Source: Verrucomicrobiales bacterium (GTDB taxonomy: Bacteria > Verrucomicrobiota > Verrucomicrobiia > Verrucomicrobiales > SLCJ01). From it: a stretch of DNA of 64,000 nt. This document shows positions 34,758 to 45,078 of this stretch, piece after piece (position 1 is the first letter of the stretch; the number at the start of each line of letters is the position of its first letter). The stretch covers positions 32,445-96,444 of the forward strand of contig JAGXGH010000086.1 in NCBI GenBank assembly GCA_024636835.1, read 5' to 3'. Both the position numbers and the translations under genes were made by a program. Under the pieces are notes generated by a model. That model did no database searches, had not been told where the DNA came from, and was given only the letters and a program-made list of their open reading frames with translations.

Positions 34758-35061
34758 GTTGCAGATCATCGAGGGCGGGCGCTTTTAGGCGAAAATCAGG
34801 GTATAGAGTGAGCACGAACCAAATCGTTGCGCTTCAAGAAGGAAGCCCAAGCATTCACCAAGTTCGCGGTAATTTACAATAATTACCAGAATCATTTGTA
34901 GAAAACTTAGAAACTCAAATCGGCAACAGATGTCAATTGAAAATCTATCACCGTTTAATTATGTCCCCATCGCACCAGTTATAACCCCGTTGAGCGGAAT
35001 ATCAGCCCCGCTCCATCGTCTCGTAAAAAAAATGCTTTGAAAGCTATCATTCTGGTAATCC
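34758..35061. other. Intergenic region with dyads
   Basis: No gene is supported. A dyad GGTAATT-6-AATTACC lies at 34868-34887, and an 11-bp inverted pair ATTACCAGAAT / ATTCTGGTAAT at 34882-34892 and 35049-35059 brackets 156 bp between menC and the DUF1501 stop. The menC promoter should be here. Confidence 0.5.
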
Positions 35062-36504
35062 TCAGGCCAGCAGGTCCTTCACCACATGCCCGTGCACATC
35101 AGTGAGCCGGAAACGACGACCTTGGTAGGTGTGTGTCAGGCGGGTATGGTCGAGCCCCAATTGATGGAGGATAGTTGCATGCAAGTCGTGGACATGTACG
35201 GCACCGGGCGTGAAATGATCCTTGGAGGGTTCGATCGGTGCTCCATCCGGCCCCAAAATGTTGTAGCCGTAGTCGTCAGTAGCACCATAACTAAACCCGG
35301 GCTTCACCCCGCCACCGGCCATCCAGCCAGTGAAACAGCGTGGATGATGGTCACGACCGTAATTCGTCTTGGTCAGAGTGCCTTGTGAATAGGAGGTGCG
35401 ACCGAATTCACCGGACCAGATGACCAGTGTGTCATCGAGCAATCCCCGTTGCTTGAGATCCTTGATCAGGGCCGCACAACCTTGGTCGGTCTCCTTGCAC
35501 TGTCTGCGAAGGTTCTTGGGCAAGTTGCCATGCTGATCCCAGCCCGGATGATAAAGCTGAATAAAACGCACGCCGCGCTCGGCGAGTCGGCGTGCCATTA
35601 GGCAGTTGGCAGCAAATGTGCCCGGCTCTTCGACGTCGGGTCCATAGAGCTCCTTGACGGATTCCGGTTCGTCGGAGAGGTCGGTGACCTCGGGCACCGA
35701 TGTCTGCATGCGGTAGGCCATTTCGTATTGCGAGATGCGAGCCTCGATCTCGGGGTCCATCTCGCTCTCATAATCGAACTGGTTGAGCTTGGAGATGCTG
35801 TCGAGTAGCGCACGGCGACCGGATTGGCAGACGCCGTCGGGATTGGAGAGGTAGAAAACCGGATCCTTACCCGAGGAAAAACGCACACCTTGGTAGCGGG
35901 AGTCGAGGAATCCATTGCCCCACAAACGGGCATAGAGCGGCTGGTCAGTGGGCTTGCGGGTAACCAACACGACGAAACCCGGCAGATTGTCATTGGGCGA
36001 GCCCAGGCCATAGGTAACCCAGGAGCCGATGGATGGCCGACCGGCGATCTGCGAACCTGTAGCAAAAAAGGTCATCGCCGGGTCGTGGTTGATCGCCTCG
36101 GTCCACAGCGACTTCACGAAACAAAGATCATCCACCACTCCGGCGGTGTGAGGAAGCAGTTCGCTGACCCAGGCACCCGATTCGCCGTGCCGGGCAAACT
36201 CGAACTGCGAGCCTGCCAGCGGTAGGATGGACTGGTTCGCAGACATGCCCGTTAATCGCTGTCCCTGGCGAACCGAGTCGGGCAAGGCCTGACCGTTGAG
36301 CTCCTGCAACATGGGCTTGTGGTCGAACAAATCATGCTGCGCCGGGCCTCCCGACATAAAAAGGTAAATCACCCGCTTGGCTTTGGGAGCCGTGTGCGGT
36401 GCAATCAAGGTACGCCCCTGAACCAATGAGCTGAGCGCGGTTGCCCCGAGTCCCTGAAGAAGGCGACGGCGGGTAATGGAGAGGGGGTGTTGCATGAAAT
36501 TCAT
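35062..36504 (-). CDS. DUF1501 domain protein, Tat-exported
   Basis: 480 residues. The N-terminus has a twin-arginine-like signal ([21 protein letters not shown]). The sulfatase/alkaline-phosphatase-like DUF1501 fold is shown by [40 protein letters not shown] and [13 protein letters not shown]. Such proteins are nearly always paired with PSD1/PSCyt genes in Planctomycetes and Verrucomicrobia, and the partner lies 3 bp upstream. The biochemical role is unknown; polysaccharide or sulfate-ester chemistry is the common guess. The substrate cannot be read here. Confidence 0.9.
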   Translation of the reverse strand: MNFMQHPLSITRRRLLQGLGATALSSLVQGRTLIAPHTAPKAKRVIYLFMSGGPAQHDLFDHKPMLQELNGQALPDSVRQGQRLTGMSANQSILPLAGSQFEFARHGESGAWVSELLPHTAGVVDDLCFVKSLWTEAINHDPAMTFFATGSQIAGRPSIGSWVTYGLGSPNDNLPGFVVLVTRKPTDQPLYARLWGNGFLDSRYQGVRFSSGKDPVFYLSNPDGVCQSGRRALLDSISKLNQFDYESEMDPEIEARISQYEMAYRMQTSVPEVTDLSDEPESVKELYGPDVEEPGTFAANCLMARRLAERGVRFIQLYHPGWDQHGNLPKNLRRQCKETDQGCAALIKDLKQRGLLDDTLVIWSGEFGRTSYSQGTLTKTNYGRDHHPRCFTGWMAGGGVKPGFSYGATDDYGYNILGPDGAPIEPSKDHFTPGAVHVHDLHATILHQLGLDHTRLTHTYQGRRFRLTDVHGHVVKDLLA

Positions 36505-36507
36505 CGT

Positions 36508-39500
36508 TCAACGTCTGGTGATGTGCGCATCAAGGTTCAGAAGCGCCTGTGCGAGCGCACTGTGGGCGGCGAGTTCTATCGCATCAAGTTTGGCATCGGC
36601 GGCAGCCTCACCCACTTTTAGCAGCTTGGATGCTTGCGACGAGCCACTCCTGAAGAACTCGCGCTGCTCGGCGAGCAGCCCTGTGAGCACTTCCAATTGC
36701 TTGGGTTGGACTTCACGCGAGGTCACCTCACGCCATGCCCATGCCGCGCGGTCGGCGTCACTCTGACCACCCTCGCGCAGGATACGTTCACCCAACTTGC
36801 GGGCGGCTTCAACATACTGCGGGTCGTTAAGGGTGACCAGCGGCTGGAGTGGTGTGTTGGTCGGCATGCGTCGGGTGGCACAAACATCGCGTGTCGGCGT
36901 GTCGAAAACCATCATGTTGGGCGGCGTCGTGGTGCGTCTCCAGAAGGTGTAGAGCGAGCGACGGTAGAGCCCCTCCCCCTTGTCGGCTTTGTATTCGGGC
37001 AGGAAATTATTCAGCGTTTTCCACATCGAGCCAGGTGCCTGGTAAGGCTTGGTCGGTGGGCCACCGACGCGATCAACCAGCAGACCCGAAAGAGCCAGAG
37101 CCGAATCCCTCATCATTTCCGCAGTCAGGCGACGTGCAGGGCCGCGGGCGAGCAAAACATTCTCAGGATCGCGCTTCAGCAGCTCAGCGCGCATGCGCGA
37201 ATCCTGGCGATAGCTTGCACTGAGCACCATCTGCTTGAGCGCACGCTTTTGATCCCAACCACTGGTGATAAAATCGCGAGCGAGCCAATCGAGCAGTGCC
37301 GGATGACTGGGCTGGGAACCCTGTAGGCCAAAATTCTCCGAGGTCTCGACGATGCCACGACCAAAGATTTCCTGCCACAATCGGTTGATGGTCACCCTGG
37401 CGGTGAGCGGATGATTGGACATGGTCAACCAACGCGCGAAGCCGAGGCGGTTGCTTGGCTGATCCTCTGGAAAGGGCGGCAGCCAGTCGGGTGTTTCGCG
37501 TTTCACCTGCTCGCCGCGCATGGTATAATCGCCACGCTCCAAAATGTAATGCGGCACCGGATCGATTTCTCGCATGGTGACGATCTCGCGCACTTTGTCA
37601 TCCACCTCGCGAAGAGCAGTGCGGGAGGTATTGAGATTGGCCGTTAATTCACGCGCCTTGGAATCGACTGCGGAGTAAAAATACTCGCGCAGTTGAGACT
37701 CTCCTGCGTCGAGTTCTCCTGGATCAACCCCACCATGCAAGGCTCGCACTTCCAGAGCGGTCAGGGCGCGCTTATGCACCGTGATCTCATCCACCGCTCC
37801 ACCGCGCAGTCCAAAGTCTCGACCACGTGCAGCAACATTAAGACCATTTCCAATGTGGTAGTCGCGCGTCATCGTGTCCTTGATGATCTTCATCTCAACC
37901 AACTCGCCATTTAGAAAGATCTTCAGCCCCGCCGCTTTATGCGAACCGTCGCTAGCCACCGTGACATGGGTCCATTCACCGGTGGGCAGCTTGTCGGTGG
38001 TCGCCACCGAGGCGGCGCAGCCCGGGAACTCACGAGCCAATGTCCAGCGCAGGCGACCTTCTTCGAGCAACAGTTCGTAACCCGAATAGTTGGCGTCAAA
38101 TGAGGAGGTGTTGGCAAACACCACTGCACGCGGGTAATCCTCAGCGGGCATGATCCATAAGGAAATCGACATCGGCTGCTCGGAGTGTTCGATACCAAAG
38201 GAGGGCAACCCGACTGCATCGTCGCCATTGGTGTGGACACCCTGTCCTACTGGCGATGCCCCTAGCTCATTACGCCCATACTTGGCTTCGTCCTTGGTGC
38301 CGCGCAGGTTGCTATTGGGATTCTTACCCTCAAACCCGAAGTGCGCGGTAAATTCCGGGCGCGGATAATCCGGCTTTTCCTTCCAGATCTCGAACGCTTT
38401 CTTGGCATCTACCGAAGTCAGATAAGATTCCAGCTCCGTGGTCGCCTTGCGCTCAGCTGCCTCTAGCTTGGTCAATTGCGTCTCTTGCTCCGACGTCGGC
38501 AATTTGAGTGCGGGAGCTGGCAATACCACGCCCTTATTACTGCCACCCTGAATCAAACCGAACTCATCAATGCTATTGAAAAAGGCACCCATTTCATAGT
38601 AGTCGAGCATGGTCACTGGATCATACTTATGATCATGACAACGCGCGCACTCCATGGTTAAGCCGAGAAAAGCCGTGCCTACCGTGTGTACGCGGTCGGA
38701 GATGCCGTCCTGTCGAAACTCCTCGGGAACCGAACCTCCCTCATTGGTCTTGCGGTGAATACGGTTGAAGGCGGTGGCCAGCTTCTGATCGCGTGTGGCT
38801 TCGGGTAGCAGGTCACCGGCCAACTGTTCGATGATAAATTGATCGATAGGCAGGTTGCGGTTGAAGGCATCGATCACCCAGTCACGGTAGGGCCAGGCAT
38901 CGGTTTGAATATCGGCCTGGTAACCGAAGGAATCGGCGTAACGCGCGAGGTCGAGCCAGGGCACCGACATCCGTTCGCCGTAGCGAGGCGAGTCCAGCAA
39001 GCGGTCGACCACCTTCTCAAAGGCCTGTGCAGATTCATCGGCAAGAAAGGCATCCAATTCCTCCTGGGTCGGTGGCAGACCAGTGAAATCGTAGGTGACT
39101 CGACGCAGCCAGCGCTCGCGCGGAGCAGCCTCGGCAGGAGCCAAACCCTCGCTCTCGAGTTTTGCGAGGATGAAGGTATCGATGGGGTTGCGTATCCATG
39201 CATCATTTTTCACTTTAGGCACGGGCACCTTCTCGGCTGGCGTCACAAATGCCCAATGCTTCTCATACTTCGCCCCCTCCTTGATCCAGCGAACAAGTAG
39301 GTCCTTCTCGTCGTCACTGAGTGAAAGATGCGACTTCGCCGGCGGCATTTGTTCATCCGGATTTGCGGAAAGAATTCTCGCGACCAAGCTGCTGTCGCCC
39401 GGCTTCCCCGGGACGATCGCACCTGTGGCAACTGCCACCTCACGGCGGTCCAAACGCAGATCCGCTTCGCGTGTGCCAGCATCCGGTCCGTGACACAAAA

Positions 39501-39612
39501 AACAATTATCCGACAATAACGGCAGCACTTCGTGGGAGTACGAAACCGCGTCTCCAGCCCTTGCACTGAGCGCCAAGGCGGTAAACAATACCAGTAGACG
39601 TAACATCGGCAT
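36508..39612 (-). CDS. PSCyt1/DUF1549/DUF1553 cytochrome-like protein with LamG-type domain
   Basis: 1034 residues. After a signal peptide (ALALSARAG) comes the planctomycete-type haem domain with NCFLCHGPDAGTREADLRLD (one CxxCH), then DUF1549 (NPIDTFILAKLESEGLAP, RWLRRVTYDFTGLPPT). The middle (~residues 420-620) is a LamG/concanavalin-like sandwich (WTHVTVASDGSHKAAGLKIF), and the end is DUF1553 (SNHPLTARVTINRLWQEIFG, RRMPTNTPLQPLVTLNDP). It is coupled to the DUF1501 gene. The pair is thought to act in the periplasm on polymer breakdown; that remains inference. Confidence 0.92.
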   Translation of the reverse strand: MPMLRLLVLFTALALSARAGDAVSYSHEVLPLLSDNCFLCHGPDAGTREADLRLDRREVAVATGAIVPGKPGDSSLVARILSANPDEQMPPAKSHLSLSDDEKDLLVRWIKEGAKYEKHWAFVTPAEKVPVPKVKNDAWIRNPIDTFILAKLESEGLAPAEAAPRERWLRRVTYDFTGLPPTQEELDAFLADESAQAFEKVVDRLLDSPRYGERMSVPWLDLARYADSFGYQADIQTDAWPYRDWVIDAFNRNLPIDQFIIEQLAGDLLPEATRDQKLATAFNRIHRKTNEGGSVPEEFRQDGISDRVHTVGTAFLGLTMECARCHDHKYDPVTMLDYYEMGAFFNSIDEFGLIQGGSNKGVVLPAPALKLPTSEQETQLTKLEAAERKATTELESYLTSVDAKKAFEIWKEKPDYPRPEFTAHFGFEGKNPNSNLRGTKDEAKYGRNELGASPVGQGVHTNGDDAVGLPSFGIEHSEQPMSISLWIMPAEDYPRAVVFANTSSFDANYSGYELLLEEGRLRWTLAREFPGCAASVATTDKLPTGEWTHVTVASDGSHKAAGLKIFLNGELVEMKIIKDTMTRDYHIGNGLNVAARGRDFGLRGGAVDEITVHKRALTALEVRALHGGVDPGELDAGESQLREYFYSAVDSKARELTANLNTSRTALREVDDKVREIVTMREIDPVPHYILERGDYTMRGEQVKRETPDWLPPFPEDQPSNRLGFARWLTMSNHPLTARVTINRLWQEIFGRGIVETSENFGLQGSQPSHPALLDWLARDFITSGWDQKRALKQMVLSASYRQDSRMRAELLKRDPENVLLARGPARRLTAEMMRDSALALSGLLVDRVGGPPTKPYQAPGSMWKTLNNFLPEYKADKGEGLYRRSLYTFWRRTTTPPNMMVFDTPTRDVCATRRMPTNTPLQPLVTLNDPQYVEAARKLGERILREGGQSDADRAAWAWREVTSREVQPKQLEVLTGLLAEQREFFRSGSSQASKLLKVGEAAADAKLDAIELAAHSALAQALLNLDAHITRR

Positions 39613-39771
39613 AGAATATCATCTACGACCTACCTGCGATAGTTCTATCAGCTAGAACCCAATAATGGATTGCGGCCATCGCCATTCTGATCAATGAAGA
39701 GTCTGCTGGATAAGGAACCGAAAAAATAATGGCTGATACTTAGCTTAGGAATTCTTCCAACTTCCCGCAGC

Positions 39772-40668
39772 TCAGGTTCCACTCTTCTCGAGTATAGCCG
39801 CAACCTGAAACAACAGAGCGAACAACAACAGACTCATTCCGCAAAGGGCAAGGTAGCGATTATAACGCGCGCTCGGTTCATTCTTGCAAACACCCACAGC
39901 AACTACTGCTCCAGGTATCGCAACAGCAGTGGGCAGCAAGGCCATCCATCGCAGTCCTTCCCACCACCAATACCCGCCGAAGCAAAGCGCCAGCACGAAC
40001 AGCGCGACGATTTCCACCCGTGCAAAGGTTTTACCCATGCGCACCGCTAGAGTTCGCTTATTCGTCGAGCGATCTTCGTCCACGTCACGCAGATTATTGA
40101 TCCCAATCAACGCTGTCGAAATCGCACCGATCTGAAGACCGAGCACCAAGGCTTCGATGTGCCACCCGCCCGTTTGCACAAAGGTTGTGCCAGTCACGGC
40201 GATCAGTCCGAAAAACAGCATCACAAACAATTCACCAAGCCCACGATAGGCCAAAGGCAGCGGGCCACCCGTGTAGCCGAAACTGAAGTAGAGGGAAGGC
40301 AAGCCAATCGCCAAAATCGGCCATCCGCGTGCAGCTATCAATGGGATCGCCAACACACAAGCAATCAGTAAGAAACCACCAGCTATCCACATTACCGCCC
40401 GCTCGCTCAACATCCCTGATGCTGTCACTCGCGTGGGTCCTAGCCTCGCTGCCGTATCCGCACCCTTCCTATGATCCACCGCGTCGTTGAAAAAATTCGT
40501 CGCAATCTGAATCGCCGACGCACTTAACAAGGTGCACACCGCCAGCCACAAGCTCCACTCACCCGTCAGTATCCAAGCCAGCACGCACCCTGCCCACACC
40601 GGGGCCACTGCTGCCGGAAGTGTTTTCGGCCGCGCCGCGAGTATCCAACTTTTCAACGATCCATTCAT
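39772..40668 (-). CDS. menA: 1,4-Dihydroxy-2-naphthoate polyprenyltransferase
   Basis: About 298 residues from the ATG at 40668 (MNGSLKSWILAARPKTLPA), the start that matches the family. The two aspartate motifs of UbiA-type prenyltransferases are FFNDAVDHRKGAD and NLRDVDEDRSTNKRT. There are about eight membrane helices. It attaches the isoprenoid tail to DHNA in the membrane. It stands between the PSD1 gene and a divergent small gene at 40738, so its promoter is in 40669-40737. Confidence 0.93.
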   Translation of the reverse strand: MNGSLKSWILAARPKTLPAAVAPVWAGCVLAWILTGEWSLWLAVCTLLSASAIQIATNFFNDAVDHRKGADTAARLGPTRVTASGMLSERAVMWIAGGFLLIACVLAIPLIAARGWPILAIGLPSLYFSFGYTGGPLPLAYRGLGELFVMLFFGLIAVTGTTFVQTGGWHIEALVLGLQIGAISTALIGINNLRDVDEDRSTNKRTLAVRMGKTFARVEIVALFVLALCFGGYWWWEGLRWMALLPTAVAIPGAVVAVGVCKNEPSARYNRYLALCGMSLLLFALLFQVAAILEKSGT

Positions 40669-40737
40669 GCCTTTATTGGCGAATGCTAGCACGCTGACTC
40701 TGCTCGCGCCACCTCCCAAGTAGTGCTACCATCCTTT

Positions 40738-41013
40738 ATGAAACTCGAACAAGGGCAGCTCTGGAATAAAGGCGACACTTACTACCGCATCGTCAAATGG
40801 GCTCGTCTATCGATCGACTACCTCAAACTTGACTCCATCGACGCCGAACGAGGTGAGCGCGTATCGACATCGAAAAAAGAATTCTGCCGACTCCTCAAGG
40901 GTGCTACTCTCGTCACTCCGGAAATGCTCGAGGAAGAACTTGATGGTGAATTAGATGATTTAGATGCTCCTCTATCGCCTGATGCGGCGGATGAAACCAC
41001 CTCGTTGGATTAG
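40738..41013 (+). CDS. Small acidic hypothetical protein
   Basis: 91 residues from the ATG at 40738 (MKLEQGQLWNKGDTYYRIVK). The first two thirds look folded and conserved in style (KKEFCRLLKGATLVT), and the tail is acidic (EEELDGELDDLD). There is no signal, membrane helix or known motif. It is divergent to menA. I do not recognise a family. Confidence 0.6.
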   Translation: MKLEQGQLWNKGDTYYRIVKWARLSIDYLKLDSIDAERGERVSTSKKEFCRLLKGATLVTPEMLEEELDGELDDLDAPLSPDAADETTSLD

Positions 41014-41044
41014 AATGGCGAGACCTGACATCTGGTAGATCCTC

Positions 41045-41632
41045 TCAATTTTCGTGCGTTCGCTTCAGTCCAAGCTGGACATGTGATGGTGTATCGCGAC
41101 TGATGGAAAAGTCCAACTCGTCATAGCCATCAGAGCCAAGCACAATTTCTACGAAAACATAGGAGGTAAATGAATATATCGTTAAAACAACGATGGCCCA
41201 GCGAAACCGCTTTGCGAGTTTAGTGTCGTCTACGGGTTCATCGAACCAATCTCCATAGACCGTCCTTCTCAATCTAAAAAAGCTATACACTCCGACGATT
41301 GCTCCAATGCCGCAGAGCCACCAGGATACAACACTCGCTGTGGAACCAAGCACAAGACCTTCAGCCTCCACGCTTTCAGATCCATTTATCGCCATCGTAA
41401 CCAGCCCCACCAAACACCCGAATCCAAGGAGTCCGCACCACAACCTCGCCCACCTTCTCGAGGAGTCGCGGCCAATCATCAACCCATACCCAGCCGGAAT
41501 AAAAACAAATCCAATGTTGAGATTAAAACTACCCTCAACGAGACCCCATAGCATCTCGAGGACAGACCAGACTCCTGCGAGAATGAACAATGCGGAGACG
41601 ATCCACAGAAATGTTGGCGGGACCCGTTGCAT
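41045..41632 (-). CDS. Hypothetical membrane protein
   Basis: 195 residues with about five membrane helices (e.g. FLWIVSALFILAGVWSVLEM, IGFVFIPAGYGLMIG, VVSWWLCGIGAIVGVYSFF, AIVVLTIYSFTSYVFVEIV). No catalytic motif is seen. It lies 46 bp downstream of menB on the same strand, but no functional link is evident. Confidence 0.6.
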   Translation of the reverse strand: MQRVPPTFLWIVSALFILAGVWSVLEMLWGLVEGSFNLNIGFVFIPAGYGLMIGRDSSRRWARLWCGLLGFGCLVGLVTMAINGSESVEAEGLVLGSTASVVSWWLCGIGAIVGVYSFFRLRRTVYGDWFDEPVDDTKLAKRFRWAIVVLTIYSFTSYVFVEIVLGSDGYDELDFSISRDTPSHVQLGLKRTHEN

Positions 41633-41678
41633 GAAATTCTTCTATCGAACTAACAGGCAGTTGTTGCGAAAAACCCTC

Positions 41679-42512
41679 TTACGGCACACGCGGAAACTTG
41701 GAGAAGTCCGGCTTGCGTTTTTCGACGAAAGCATTCTTCCCCTCTTTAGCTTCCTCGCTCATATAGTAGAGCAAGGTGGCATTACCTGCGAGGTCGAGAA
41801 GCCCCATCTGCCCGTCACAATCTGCATTGAGCGAGGCCTTCAAACAGCGCAGTGCGATGGGTGAATGCTCGAGCATTTCGCGACACCACTTTACGGTCTC
41901 TTCTTCCAACTGAGCGTAAGGGACGACGGTGTTGACCAATCCCATATCGAGTGCTTGCTGGGCGTCATACTGACGGCATAGGAACCAGATTTCGCGTGCC
42001 TTTTTCTGACCGACGATGCGCGCAAGATAACTCGCACCGAGTCCGCCATCAAAACTCCCCACCTTAGGCCCCGTTTGGCCAAAGCGTGCGTTGTCTGCCG
42101 CAATGGTAAGATCGCAAACCACATGCAGCACGTGGCCACCGCCAATCGCGTAACCGGCAACCATCGCGACCACAGGTTTTGGTAATCCACGGATTTTCTT
42201 CTGCACGTCGAGAATGTTCAGACGTGGCACACCATCGTTGCCTACGTATCCAGCGTGACCTCGCACTTTTTGATCGCCGCCTGAGCAGAATGCTTTCTCA
42301 CCTTCGCCCGTCAAAACAATCACACCCACCTCAGCATCTTCATGCGCGAGATCGAATGCCTTGAGCATCTCATTCACCGTCAGCGGGCGAAATGCATTGC
42401 GAACTTCCGGACGGTTGATGGTGATCTTCGCGATCCCACCGTCCTCTGATTTTTCATATCGGATATCTTCGAACTCGGCAGCTGTTTTCCAGATCGTGTT
42501 ACTCATAGTCAT
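41679..42512 (-). CDS. menB: 1,4-Dihydroxy-2-naphthoyl-CoA synthase
   Basis: 277 residues, standard for the crotonase-family Men[39 protein letters not shown] and [20 protein letters not shown] are the family blocks. Later [20 protein letters not shown] and [20 protein letters not shown] fit MenB rather than other crotonases. It closes the second ring of the naphthoquinone from OSB-CoA. The start at 42512 or the ATG at 42506 are equally possible. Confidence 0.95.
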   Translation of the reverse strand: MTMSNTIWKTAAEFEDIRYEKSEDGGIAKITINRPEVRNAFRPLTVNEMLKAFDLAHEDAEVGVIVLTGEGEKAFCSGGDQKVRGHAGYVGNDGVPRLNILDVQKKIRGLPKPVVAMVAGYAIGGGHVLHVVCDLTIAADNARFGQTGPKVGSFDGGLGASYLARIVGQKKAREIWFLCRQYDAQQALDMGLVNTVVPYAQLEEETVKWCREMLEHSPIALRCLKASLNADCDGQMGLLDLAGNATLLYYMSEEAKEGKNAFVEKRKPDFSKFPRVP

Positions 42513-42587
42513 TGGGAAATTGATTTCGTCTCGTCTTCCAGTCCACTACGACAGCCATCAGGTCAAGGTCGCAACCGCCATCAAGAC

Positions 42588-43328
42588 TTATGAAATTCGC
42601 ATCGCCCACGCGTAAACAGCTTCGATGAATGCCTTAGGCTCCTCAAAAGGAACACGGTGACCAGTTTCAGCCAACACCTTGATCATACCGTAGGGACATT
42701 CGGCGGATGCACGCCGCGATATTTTAACAAATTTCTGATCCAAGCCACCGGCGACCCAAAACACATTATTTGGCCAGTTCCGCATTTCACCCCACAGCGG
42801 CTGTTGACGTCCCAAGGACCATATACGTGCTCCTTTGGCAATAATCTGCCGCCTGTGCTCATCCGCCACCCGACGCTCAATCCACTCTTCTCCGCGCCCG
42901 GCGAACACCGGCTGAGAATTCCACTCACTGAGCACCTCGCGCCACGGACGCGCAGTGTCGGCGAACTTCTGTGCCCAAGCCTCGTCCACCTCACAGCGCG
43001 CTTGCCGTTCGGCCGGGTTTTCCAAACCAGGATGAGCAGAAACAATCACTGACTTCTGCCAACGATCAGGCTCAAAGAGCATCGAATGCAGTGCCAAACG
43101 CCCGCCGAGCGAGTAGCCAATCATCACGTCCTCAAACTCATCCGATGCCGGGACTTTGGCGGTTAACCACTCAGGGAACTCTTCGAAAGATTCCACACCG
43201 TCGTCAATGGCAGTATAGAGATCAACTTTCTCCACCTCATCCGCCACATACTCCATCACAGGATCCCAGTCCTGCGGGATACCCAGCGCACCATGCAGTG
43301 CTATCACTCTTACTCGTTTTGATGGCAT
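42588..43328 (-). CDS. menH: Alpha/beta hydrolase, probable SHCHC synthase (MenH-like)
   Basis: 246 residues of alpha/beta-hydrolase type. ALHGALGIPQDWDP is the oxyanion strand, and the nucleophile elbow is IGYSLGGRLALHSM (Gly-x-Ser-x-Gly-Gly). The catalytic His is likely in VLAETGHRVPFEEP near the end. Its place directly between menB and menD makes it the likely MenH (removal of pyruvate from SEPHCHC). The function rests on context, since this fold is widely shared. Confidence 0.75.
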   Translation of the reverse strand: MPSKRVRVIALHGALGIPQDWDPVMEYVADEVEKVDLYTAIDDGVESFEEFPEWLTAKVPASDEFEDVMIGYSLGGRLALHSMLFEPDRWQKSVIVSAHPGLENPAERQARCEVDEAWAQKFADTARPWREVLSEWNSQPVFAGRGEEWIERRVADEHRRQIIAKGARIWSLGRQQPLWGEMRNWPNNVFWVAGGLDQKFVKISRRASAECPYGMIKVLAETGHRVPFEEPKAFIEAVYAWAMRIS

Positions 43329-43425
43329 ATAATTATTAGAATAAAAACCTCTAACACCATCGGCACATCACCAGCAGGTGCAACAAATTACCCATCGAAA
43401 AATCAAACCAAACTGCCTTCTAAAA

Positions 43426-45078
43426 TCATACTCTTGATTTTCGAAATGCTCGCCAAAACAACTCGCTCTCCGCCGCATTAGGACGAATTTCTACAAGCAC
43501 CCGCGAATCCTCTGCAGAGATCCGATCAAAATCTCCAGGTGTCATAACCACCACGTGTTTCATTCTCCAAAGTCTCGCCAAATCGGCAAAATCCACATTC
43601 GACGTGTCATTCATGAGCAAGGCGTGTTCGGCATCGCTCAGTCCATCAAGATACGGCAAACGTGAAAAGATCTTCCCTCCCCCGTTGTTGATCACCACGA
43701 AACGCCACACCGTAGCGCTATCAACTTGATCAATCATCCAAGGTGCCGACAAATCATAGAGTGTCGTCAGATCACCAAACACTCCCCACGCTTCAGCAGC
43801 TCCCACCGCTGAGCCGATGAACGCGGACAACTGACCGTCAATGCCATTGGCACCACGACTCGCATGAATCCTACCCGCCAACTCATTGCCTGCGACGAGT
43901 TGTGCCTCGCGGATTGACAAGCTATTCCCGAAGAACGCCACATCAGCCTCTGACGCCGACTTCATGAGCTCTGCCATCAGTCCAACTTCCGATCTAGGGA
44001 ATTCAGCCACGCAGGCACGGATCACATCGCGCTCCGCAGCAGCTTTAGCGAGCACCGCCGCAATCCATTCGCCATCACCTCGGTAGCCAGAGTCTGACCA
44101 ACCATTCACCCAACTTTCAACGTCACGTCTCTCGACAACTACATTCTGCACACGGCCAAGACCGCGCATTCCGACTTCGGAAACACTGGTAACAAGCACC
44201 TCGGGCAGTGATTCCAGATCACGCCAAAACCGCCCATTAGGCACTCCACCCAAGCGAACCAACTGATCGGGACGTAGCGCAGGGTCATGCAAAAACGTCG
44301 ACCAATCGGGAATCAACAATTCCGCCAACTCCGGAAAAATCGCGAGACCAGACGTCACTTCCGCCCACACCGGCAAACCCAGGTTCGCCAGCGCCGATGC
44401 CACATCACGACGATCGGACTCGTCGATCTGACCAACAACGACACCCGTGCGAGGTGCAAAATCACCCTTCGATACCGAGTAGGAAGGCTCGTCCTGCGAA
44501 ACGTCAACATCGCTGATATTCCCATAATCCACCGCGATCTCACCATCGAAAAGGGGTTCATAAAAACACAAGTTGAGGAACACCGGCGACGTCCGTGTTT
44601 CCGCCCAACGCGTGCACAGATCATCCAATAACGCTCCATCTTCCAATCCGCCTTGAAGGTCCGCACTCAACGCGTAATTACCAAAAACCTCCGCTTGCTC
44701 AATGCTTTGTGGTGCTCCGCCTCCACGCCATTCCGCCTGACGATCCCCAGCAATCACCACCAGTGGCTCACCCGCGTAGCACCCTTCGATCACTGCGGGC
44801 AGCAGTTCGGCAACCGCCGTGCCGGATGTCACCACCACCGCCACCGGTCGCTTAGTCGCCTTGATTCTACCCAGCGCAAAGAACCCAGCAGACCGCTCGT
44901 CAAAATGCCGCCAACATCGCACCAAAGGATGCCGCGCTGCCGCCACTAGGATCGGTGTATTTCTCGCACCCGCACAAACCACCACCTCACGCACACCAAG
45001 GCGCGAAACAGCGTGAGAAATCGCATCCACGGCGCGTTCCAGGTTGGTCGTTCGTTCAGGCACATCCATCACCACCAC
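43426..45078 (-). CDS. menD: SEPHCHC synthase (ThDP-dependent)
   Basis: 550 residues, normal for MenD. The N-terminal domain has VVVCAGARNTPILVAAARHP, DERSAGFFALGRIKATKRP and TSGTAVAELLPAVIEGCYAG, all typical; the ThDP-binding part includes WRFVVINNGGGKIF near residue 470. It condenses isochorismate with 2-oxoglutarate. Note AGARNTP, where most MenD have PGSRSTP. This is a divergence in a conserved loop that may be lineage-specific. A 97-bp gap separates it from menH. Confidence 0.92.
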   Translation of the reverse strand: MVVMDVPERTTNLERAVDAISHAVSRLGVREVVVCAGARNTPILVAAARHPLVRCWRHFDERSAGFFALGRIKATKRPVAVVVTSGTAVAELLPAVIEGCYAGEPLVVIAGDRQAEWRGGGAPQSIEQAEVFGNYALSADLQGGLEDGALLDDLCTRWAETRTSPVFLNLCFYEPLFDGEIAVDYGNISDVDVSQDEPSYSVSKGDFAPRTGVVVGQIDESDRRDVASALANLGLPVWAEVTSGLAIFPELAELLIPDWSTFLHDPALRPDQLVRLGGVPNGRFWRDLESLPEVLVTSVSEVGMRGLGRVQNVVVERRDVESWVNGWSDSGYRGDGEWIAAVLAKAAAERDVIRACVAEFPRSEVGLMAELMKSASEADVAFFGNSLSIREAQLVAGNELAGRIHASRGANGIDGQLSAFIGSAVGAAEAWGVFGDLTTLYDLSAPWMIDQVDSATVWRFVVINNGGGKIFSRLPYLDGLSDAEHALLMNDTSNVDFADLARLWRMKHVVVMTPGDFDRISAEDSRVLVEIRPNAAESELFWRAFRKSRV

